A stretch of 11,809 nt of DNA from Candidatus Sodaliphilus fimicaballi. Lineage in GTDB: Bacteria; Bacteroidota; Bacteroidia; Bacteroidales; Muribaculaceae. Location: NCBI GenBank assembly GCA_018065165.1, contig JAGHTV010000067.1:1-11809 (forward strand). Direction: 5' to 3'. The position numbers and the translations under genes were made by a program. Shown here one piece after another: positions 1 through 5,789 of this stretch; the first letter of the stretch is position 1; every line of letters starts with the position of its first letter. Below the pieces are notes generated by a model. It was given only the letters and a program-made list of their open reading frames with translations. It did not search any database and was not told the DNA's origin.

Positions 1-225
1 CCACCATACATGCCACAGGTTGAGCCGCGAGTGCTGCAAGCAATGATTCGCGAATTGCCACCAGGCTACCGAGCGATACTCAACATGTATGTCTTTGACG
101 ACTTCTCCCACAAGGAGATTAGCAAGGAACTGGGAATATCCATTTACACTTCGGCCTCCCAACTGTTGAGGGCCAAGAAAATACTGAAAGAGAAATTAAC
201 TAAATATATTAAACAACATGAGTAG
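1..225 (+). CDS. ECF sigma factor, C-terminal part (region 4); 5' end outside the window
   Basis: The reading frame is open from base 1, so the gene starts before the window and the in-frame ATG at 10 is not the true start. The visible 74 codons hold sigma-70 region 4, which binds the -35-type promoter element. The family hallmark LPPGYR is followed by a helix-turn-helix (SHKEISKELGIS) and a basic recognition/exit helix (SQLLRAKKILKEKL). This pattern is typical of Bacteroidota ECF sigma factors of the ECF21 kind. Its stop codon overlaps the start of the next gene (ATGAGTAG), so the two are translationally coupled. The partner reads as its anti-sigma protein, and the pair resembles Das/Dma of Bacteroides. 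By analogy this sigma factor probably transcribes its own operon plus an envelope regulon. Region 2 is not visible, so the exact ECF group is inferred. Confidence 0.88.
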   Translation, partial: PPYMPQVEPRVLQAMIRELPPGYRAILNMYVFDDFSHKEISKELGISIYTSASQLLRAKKILKEKLTKYIKQHE

Positions 226-1417
226 CAATAGACACGACAAGTTTGAGCAAGACCTCAGAAAATGCCTCAACGGCTATGAGGAGATGCCTCCTGCAGGATT
301 GTGGGAAGACATTGCCGGTGCCATTGCACAAGATGAGAAGGTGGCCGAGAAGAAGCGTCGCCGTCCCATCGTGGCATGGCTCAGTGCAATGGGCGTGGCA
401 GCCAGCATCGCACTGTGTGTCATTGCGCTCAACAATGACGACAGCACACCCGGCGCTCCAGTACCGGTGATTGCCGAGACTGTTGACAAACCCCAGCCTG
501 CCCAGCCATCGGAGGCCGAGACACAAGAACCCGCTACCGAGGTACCTGCAAGCACGCCAGCGGTGAAGTCACTGCTTGCCACTACCGAGCCCGTAGCACA
601 AGCCGAGATCCCCGCAACTCCCAGCATCACCGAGCCCGGCACTGCTTCAACACAGCCATCAATCACAGAGCCTGCTCCAAGTAGCACTGAGACTATAGCA
701 AGAAGGGAAGAACAGCCTACTGAGCAATCTCCCTCGCTCAAGGAGCATATAAGCACCTCACACAGCCTTAACAACCATGTCGCACAAGTCACCACGACAA
801 GTTCAGGACGATGGTCGGCATCGGTCTATGGGTCAGGATTTGCCTCGGGCAAGAACGCTGTTGACTTCAGCTCTCCCGTAATCATTCCCAGCGGAATGTT
901 TGCGGCCCCAATGCTGATGGGCGAGCAACGCAAGAAGATTCTTCACAACAAGGTTCCCATCACTGTGGGAGCAATGGCACGCTACAAGATTAGCGACCGC
1001 TGGAGCCTCGATGCAGGCGTAACATTTACTCATCAGGAATCTACCATCACCACCTCGCTGGGCGATGCTTTTAACACTTATGTCCAGACCCTGCGTTATG
1101 TAGGTATCCCAGTGGGTGCAAGCTACACCGTTTATCGCAACCGCTGGCTCGACGCCTATGCCACAGCACATCTGTCAATTGACAAGTGCGTACAGGCTCG
1201 CACTACCCGCATCTATGGCACCATTGAGCACCCTTGGGTCTATGGCGCAGGCATTGCTCCCGGTGTGCAAACCAACATCACCCCTAACCTGGGCATCTAC
1301 CTTGAGCCCGGAGTTACTTACCACATGATTAAAAAGGGCGATATGCCCACAAGATATGACGACCGTCCCGTGGAATTTGACCTGCGTATGGGTCTGCGCT
1401 GGACATTTGACAATTGA
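218..1417 (+). CDS. Dma-like dual membrane-spanning anti-sigma factor with C-terminal outer-membrane beta-barrel
   Basis: 399 aa in four parts. Residues 1-50 are a charged cytoplasmic segment with the motif EEMPPAGLWEDIAGAI, as found before the membrane helix of Bacteroidota anti-sigma/barrel proteins. A basic run (KKRRR, 45-49) precedes one hydrophobic helix at about 51-71. Residues 72-197 are a low-complexity linker rich in Pro, Thr, Glu, Ser and Ala. Residues 198-399 show alternating amphipathic strands ending in Trp-Thr-Phe, as in OMP_b-brl type barrels. There is no cleavable signal peptide. The expected topology runs from cytoplasm through inner membrane and periplasm to outer membrane, letting an outer-membrane event control the sigma factor encoded just upstream (8-base overlap). 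In Bacteroides, Dma1 restrains sigma factor Das1 and thereby vesicle production; the same role here is inferred. The barrel could instead be annotated simply as a porin-family protein. Confidence 0.8.
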   Translation: MSSNRHDKFEQDLRKCLNGYEEMPPAGLWEDIAGAIAQDEKVAEKKRRRPIVAWLSAMGVAASIALCVIALNNDDSTPGAPVPVIAETVDKPQPAQPSEAETQEPATEVPASTPAVKSLLATTEPVAQAEIPATPSITEPGTASTQPSITEPAPSSTETIARREEQPTEQSPSLKEHISTSHSLNNHVAQVTTTSSGRWSASVYGSGFASGKNAVDFSSPVIIPSGMFAAPMLMGEQRKKILHNKVPITVGAMARYKISDRWSLDAGVTFTHQESTITTSLGDAFNTYVQTLRYVGIPVGASYTVYRNRWLDAYATAHLSIDKCVQARTTRIYGTIEHPWVYGAGIAPGVQTNITPNLGIYLEPGVTYHMIKKGDMPTRYDDRPVEFDLRMGLRWTFDN

Positions 1418-1443
1418 AACAATAACTACTTAACATAAAGACT

Positions 1444-2259
1444 ATGAAAGCTTTGAGACGCATATTTAATATCGCCAGCATAGCACTGGCCATGACCATC
1501 ATCACCTCATCGTGCACGGAGGGATTACTTGGCAAAAATGACGATCCAAGCATCGATAATGATAAACAAATATTTGAGTGCTGTGGTACAGTTATGGGCA
1601 ATAAGACTTATGGATATTTCGTTTATCCCGACAAGCACACAAGTCCCATCATAAGAAACATTTACATGGCACCAGGAACCGACTTGAAACCTATTTTCAA
1701 CCCCTCTAATTTGGCAGACCTGGAAATCAACCCCAAACGACGTATACACATGATTTACAGATGTGAACCCGGTGGGCTTGAACCTATTTATAGCTATTCA
1801 AGCAAAATGGAATATGCTGCACATGATGCCGAGCTTATTAGTGCTGCAGCAATTTCCAGAGCTGAAGTAGGATATGACTCCTCGCTATTAGATCGAGTAC
1901 TTACCCGATATCCCCTACTGCCGGCAACACGATTGATAGATGTATGGGGAGAAGCAGGTTTTATTACGTTCATTACATCCATAGATGCGACTAATGAAAA
2001 AAATGAAGGTATTTATGTCAACCTAATTATTGACGAAGAAAAAAGTACTGATGACACTCTCGCACTTATAGCGTATTGCACTCAACAACAAATTATCTAC
2101 AAATCGGTTAGAAATCAGCTGTATTGTTCAATAGTCCTCACACCCTTAGCCGATAGGTACAAAGACAAAGAGGAAGTTAAGGTGCAAATCTATGGTCAGG
2201 ACGGACTGCTAAAGACACTTGAACTTAAAGGTAGTGACTTTCTCTCCCCACTTGACTAA
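1444..2259 (+). CDS. NigD-like outer-membrane/periplasmic lipoprotein
   Basis: 271 aa. An N-terminal signal peptide (basic MKALRR, then a hydrophobic core) ends in a lipobox, TSSC, with Cys24 as the likely lipidated residue. The rest is beta-rich, with no catalytic motif that I recognise. The layout (short acidic spacer after Cys, a small beta domain, then a second beta domain with a segment like RLIDVWGEAGFITF) fits NigD-like lipoproteins, but this is a layout match and not a firm motif match. The gene lies 26 bases after the barrel gene with no promoter between them, so it is probably the third gene of the sigma operon; as I recall, Das/Dma loci in Bacteroides also carry a NigD-like gene. 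GC content counted by hand is about 41%, clearly below its neighbours, and many codons end in A or T, so it may be acquired or fast-evolving. Confidence 0.6.
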   Translation: MKALRRIFNIASIALAMTIITSSCTEGLLGKNDDPSIDNDKQIFECCGTVMGNKTYGYFVYPDKHTSPIIRNIYMAPGTDLKPIFNPSNLADLEINPKRRIHMIYRCEPGGLEPIYSYSSKMEYAAHDAELISAAAISRAEVGYDSSLLDRVLTRYPLLPATRLIDVWGEAGFITFITSIDATNEKNEGIYVNLIIDEEKSTDDTLALIAYCTQQQIIYKSVRNQLYCSIVLTPLADRYKDKEEVKVQIYGQDGLLKTLELKGSDFLSPLD

Positions 2260-2275
2260 ATCGCTAGAGAAAAAG

Positions 2276-2299
2276 TTTGCGTTAGCGTTTGTGTTAGCG
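2276..2299 (+). repeat. 12-bp tandem direct repeat across the transporter promoter
   Basis: Two adjacent units, TTTGCGTTAGCG (2276-2287) and TTTGTGTTAGCG (2288-2299), differ at one base. Each unit begins with TTTG, so the -33 promoter element is itself duplicated; only the second copy has the right distance to the -7 element. The 12-bp period is close to one helical turn, so two protomers of a regulator could bind the same face of the DNA. It may be an operator or a chance duplication. Confidence 0.6.
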
Positions 2300-2318
2300 T
2301 CAAAAAGCAGTACCTTTG
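2288..2318 (+). promoter_or_regulatory. Bacteroidota promoter of the BASS-fold transporter
   Basis: TTTG at 2288-2291, then 19 bp, then TACCTTTG at 2311-2318. This is an exact match to the primary-sigma promoter pattern of Bacteroides relatives (TTTG, 19-21 bp, TAnnTTTG). Transcription should begin a few bases downstream, leaving a leader of roughly 15 bases before the ATG at 2340. The promoter shows that the transporter can be transcribed apart from the upstream sigma operon. Confidence 0.72.
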
Positions 2319-2339
2319 CAGCACAAACCGGCAACTACG

Positions 2340-3308
2340 ATGCACAAGATAATACAATTTCTCAAGGACTGGACCCTGCCAGCAGCCATAACCACAGGTA
2401 CCGTGCTGTACCTTACCTTTGCCTACATACCGGCACTCGACGGCGCTGCTCGCTTCTTCAACCCCATCTTTGACACTATCTTCCCATTCTTCATGGCGAT
2501 GATACTGTTTACCACATTTTGCCGTGTCGACTTCCACAAGATGCGTCCCACAGCGTGGCACTGGATCATCACCGTCATTCAAGTGCTGTTTGTTGCCGTT
2601 AACGCTGCTATAATCCTTGCCCTGAACCTTAAGGGCAACGACCTAGTGCTGGCCGAGAGCATACTGTGCTGCGTCATCGCTCCCGGAGCGGCTGCGGCTC
2701 CCGTGGTCACGGCCAAGTTGGGAGGCAACCTCGAGTCAATGACTACCTACACATTTGTGTCCAACTTCATCACTGCCCTCATGGTGCCCACAGTGTTTCC
2801 CGTCATCGACAAGGGTGTCGACATCTCGTTCGTGCAGGCATTCCTGGCCATCTTGTACAAGGTGTGCATGGTGCTCATTGTACCCATGGCTGGTGCCTAC
2901 ATCGTTAAGCACTACATGCACTCGCTGCACAGCAAAATCCTCTCTATAGAAGACCTCTCATTCTACATGTGGGGCATATCGCTGAGCATCGTCACAGGTT
3001 CAACGGTCAAGTACATTGCCCATGCAGGCACCACGGTGTCGTTTGTGCTCATTATCGCTGTCATCTCGCTGGTTATATGCCTGTTGCAGTTTGTAATAGG
3101 CCGTCGCGTGGGAGGTTTCTTCAAGTCCACAATCGAGTCGGGTCAAGGCTTGGGGCAAAAGAACACCGCCTTTGCCGTGTGGATAGCCTACACCTACCTC
3201 ACACCACTGTGTGCGGTGGGTCCCGGATGCTACATCCTGTGGCAAAACGCCATCAACAGTCTTGAGATATACCACCACCGCAAGCATTCTAATGCGGGCA
3301 AAAATTGA
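2340..3308 (+). CDS. BASS-fold (bile acid:sodium symporter family) transporter
   Basis: 322 aa, almost entirely hydrophobic, with about nine or ten likely membrane helices. Two features point to the BASS/SBF fold. The first is a broken-helix segment APGAAAAPV at residues 114-122, followed by a polar LGGN and another helix. The second is a late GQKNTAFAVW segment at 272-281 that resembles the second crossover helix with its conserved GxxN-type residues. Family members are secondary transporters, often Na+-driven, for bile acids, keto acids, pantothenate and other organic anions; the substrate here cannot be told. I chose the ATG at 2340 because an in-frame TTG at 2316 lies inside the -7 promoter element and would precede the transcript. 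No clear terminator follows. It is not obviously linked to either flanking operon. Confidence 0.72.
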   Translation: MHKIIQFLKDWTLPAAITTGTVLYLTFAYIPALDGAARFFNPIFDTIFPFFMAMILFTTFCRVDFHKMRPTAWHWIITVIQVLFVAVNAAIILALNLKGNDLVLAESILCCVIAPGAAAAPVVTAKLGGNLESMTTYTFVSNFITALMVPTVFPVIDKGVDISFVQAFLAILYKVCMVLIVPMAGAYIVKHYMHSLHSKILSIEDLSFYMWGISLSIVTGSTVKYIAHAGTTVSFVLIIAVISLVICLLQFVIGRRVGGFFKSTIESGQGLGQKNTAFAVWIAYTYLTPLCAVGPGCYILWQNAINSLEIYHHRKHSNAGKN

Positions 3309-3326
3309 GATTAGAGAGCCTTTTTA

Positions 3327-3358
3327 TTTGGTGGTAAACAATTTATGTAGTATTTTTG
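3327..3358 (+). promoter_or_regulatory. Promoter of the PorZ-like/WbqC/U32 operon
   Basis: TTTG at 3327-3330, 20 bp, then TATTTTTG at 3351-3358, again an exact TTTG/TAnnTTTG Bacteroidota promoter. Transcription is expected at about 3365, which gives a leader of about 85 bases before the ATG at 3449. That is far longer than the leader of the transporter gene and contains the hairpin at 3382-3403. Confidence 0.72.
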
Positions 3359-3381
3359 CGTTATATTGCTAGGAGTAGTGT

Positions 3382-3403
3382 GTCGCGCACGCATGTGCGT
3401 GAC
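3382..3403 (+). promoter_or_regulatory. Strong leader hairpin in the 5' UTR of the propeller operon
   Basis: GTCGCGCAC (3382-3390), loop GCAT, GTGCGTGAC (3395-3403). All nine positions pair, with one G-U wobble, and the stem is GC-rich. It lies between the promoter and the start codon and ends 45 bases before the ATG. No run of T follows, so it does not look like an intrinsic terminator. It may protect the mRNA 5' end, affect translation, or be a protein-binding site in DNA or RNA. Confidence 0.6.
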
Positions 3404-3448
3404 CTCACTTGCAGCATTATTAACTACGATAACAAACATCTTATCACT

Positions 3449-5764
3449 ATGATAAAAAAGATTTTTCTCACTCTAGCAGTGTTACTTCCCATCGTTTCGG
3501 TTGCTCAAAATGCCGTTGATTCGTGGCGTGTACATCCCTTCTTTGTGGGGGCACGCCTGCAAAACAACATCGACACCGGCGACAAGATTTACTACCTGTC
3601 GAGCAACAACCTGTACTGCTATGACAAGCAGACACAAGAAAACGAGACGCTCAACCAGACAAACTACTTGAGCGATGTGACTACTACCAACATCTACTAT
3701 GACTACAGCCAGAAGATGCTGTTTGTTGCCTATGACAACGGCAATATGGATGTTATACTGGACAACGGTCGCATAGTGAACATGCCCGAGATGAGAGATG
3801 CCCAAATTACCGCAGCCAAGGTGGCCAACCACATCACATTTGACGGCAAGGTGGCCTATGTTGCCACAAACTACGGTTATGTCGTAATTGACGAGGGCAA
3901 GCTTGTGGTTAAGGAGTCGCGCATCTACAACAAGCCCGTAACATCAGTTGCACATGTGGGATCGTGGATTGTGCTGGCATCTGAGGGAAACATCTACACC
4001 GGTACCGACAATCATTACTACGAGACACTGGCCCAGTACAAGAATGTCGCTTCTTATCGCAGCAGGGCAAGCATCTTCCCCATTGACAACACACACTTCT
4101 TCTTGAACTCTGACAAGGGTCTTGAAGTTTACACCATCAACGACGAGGGCGGCATTACAAGAACCAGCATCACAACCGACCAGGCAGCAATCATACAACC
4201 CACCAAGACAGGTTATATCGCAAGCCTGCTCAACCAGAACGCCTACATCACTACCGATGCAACCGGCAACAACCCCGAGCGAGTGGCAACCGACGAGCAA
4301 GAACTCGTGACAAGCTCAAGCGATGGCACGCTGTGGGGATTGAACAGTTTTGGCCTGCACAAGGTGGGCGACGCAGTAAACTACTTCCGCCCCAACGCCA
4401 TCGGCATTGAGACCGTCGCCTTCTGGACCGCCTACAACCAAGGCGAGAAGAAACTGTATTTGTCAAGTACCTGTGATAATGCAGTGCTTACATCTACACT
4501 TGAGGATGCTAAAACCGAGATTTGGACATACGATGGAAACACCTGGGAAGATGTTACTCCTCCCGATGTGCCTCTTTCTACTACATTCCAGGGAAACTAC
4601 TGTCCTGTTTTCGTGCCAGGATCAAAGTGCGAATATCTATTCAGCACCTCCCGAGCTGGTATATGCCATGTTCGCGACGGCAAGATTGTAAATGTTTACC
4701 ACTTTGACAACATGCCACGAGGCACTAAATACATGGCTACCCTTGGCATTGACAATGGAGGAAACTTGTATGCTGTACAATCTAGTTCAACAAATGATTG
4801 TCCTGTAATGATTCTTCCTAAAGCGAAACTGGACAATCCCGCATCAGTAAAGACTGAAGACTGGATTACACCTACAGTGCCTGACATCAAAGTGGGATCG
4901 TTCAAACGCTCGTCATTAGCCATATCTAAGAAGGGCGACATTAAGGTCTTCACCGCAGGTGACCACCATAACCCAATCGTATTCTGGGACGACAAAGGTA
5001 ATATCAAGAACCTTAAGCCTACTGCTCGATCATTTGTTGAACTCTATGATCAAGATGGCATAAAATTCACTTGGACTAACATCTTCTGCCTCGCAGCCGA
5101 CAATAAGGGCGACGTGTGGATGGGAACAGACCTGGGTGTAGTATCGTTCAACCCTGCCAACGCGTTTGCCGCCGACTTCCGCATCAACCACATCAAGGTG
5201 CCCCGCAACGACGGAACCAACCTGGCCGACTATCTGCTCGATGGCTTGCAGGTTAACTGCATCACCGTTGACGAGGCTAACCGTAAGTGGATAGGAACAA
5301 ACTCAGAGGGATTGTTCCTCGTGAGCGAGGATGGTACCCAAATCCTCAAGAAATTCAATATAACAAACAGCCCCATTCCCTCAAACGCTATCTACAGCAT
5401 ATGCTGCGACCCCAACAGCAACTCGGTGTATGTAATGACCAGCAAGGGTATGGTAGAATACTTCTCTGACACAACACCTGGTAGCGACGACTACAGCCAT
5501 GTGTATGTATATCCCAACCCTGTGCGTCCCGAGAATACCGGCCTGGTAACCATTGCTGGACTCATGGAGAACTCACTGGTAAAGATCGCCGATAGTGCAG
5601 GCAATGTAATCAAGCAACTCAAGAGCGTGGGCGGCCTGTGCACATGGGATTGCTGCAACGAGGCAGGCGACCGTGTGGCTACTGGCGTATACTATGTGCT
5701 CGCATCGCAACACGAGGGCGACTCGGGACATAGCGTAGTAAGCAAGTTTGTTGTTATCAAATAA
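3449..5764 (+). CDS. PorZ-like double beta-propeller protein with T9SS-type C-terminal domain (copy A)
   Basis: 771 aa from the ATG at 3449. This start gives a clean signal peptide (MIKKIFLTLAVLLPIVSVAQ) that aligns with copy B; an upstream in-frame TTG at 3356 lies in the promoter and is rejected. The body is made of repeated short beta-strands. The N-terminal part (SWRVHP, YCYD, LSDVTTTNIYYD) resembles the PorZ N-terminal propeller. Later blades carry Reg_prop-like motifs (VWMGTDLGVVSFNP near 556, KWIGTNSEGLF near 613). Residues 685-771 are a T9SS type A-like sorting domain (VYPNPV, GGLCTW, GDRVATGVYYV, ending FVVIK). Length and layout match PorZ of Porphyromonas gingivalis (about 776 aa), a surface protein that delivers anionic LPS to the PorU sortase. 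A low-GC patch (4441-5100) lies in the middle. It could instead be a general propeller protein rather than a working T9SS part. Confidence 0.68.
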   Translation: MIKKIFLTLAVLLPIVSVAQNAVDSWRVHPFFVGARLQNNIDTGDKIYYLSSNNLYCYDKQTQENETLNQTNYLSDVTTTNIYYDYSQKMLFVAYDNGNMDVILDNGRIVNMPEMRDAQITAAKVANHITFDGKVAYVATNYGYVVIDEGKLVVKESRIYNKPVTSVAHVGSWIVLASEGNIYTGTDNHYYETLAQYKNVASYRSRASIFPIDNTHFFLNSDKGLEVYTINDEGGITRTSITTDQAAIIQPTKTGYIASLLNQNAYITTDATGNNPERVATDEQELVTSSSDGTLWGLNSFGLHKVGDAVNYFRPNAIGIETVAFWTAYNQGEKKLYLSSTCDNAVLTSTLEDAKTEIWTYDGNTWEDVTPPDVPLSTTFQGNYCPVFVPGSKCEYLFSTSRAGICHVRDGKIVNVYHFDNMPRGTKYMATLGIDNGGNLYAVQSSSTNDCPVMILPKAKLDNPASVKTEDWITPTVPDIKVGSFKRSSLAISKKGDIKVFTAGDHHNPIVFWDDKGNIKNLKPTARSFVELYDQDGIKFTWTNIFCLAADNKGDVWMGTDLGVVSFNPANAFAADFRINHIKVPRNDGTNLADYLLDGLQVNCITVDEANRKWIGTNSEGLFLVSEDGTQILKKFNITNSPIPSNAIYSICCDPNSNSVYVMTSKGMVEYFSDTTPGSDDYSHVYVYPNPVRPENTGLVTIAGLMENSLVKIADSAGNVIKQLKSVGGLCTWDCCNEAGDRVATGVYYVLASQHEGDSGHSVVSKFVVIK

Positions 5765-5789
5765 TATACTCGACATCTCACTTTAAGTC

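Noticed and set aside
3288..3334. Possible terminator after the transporter gene (TCTAAT at 3288 and ATTAGA at 3310, then a T-run)
   Set aside because: The stem is only six A/T-rich pairs with a 16-base loop, and the T-run does not follow directly. It is too weak to call.
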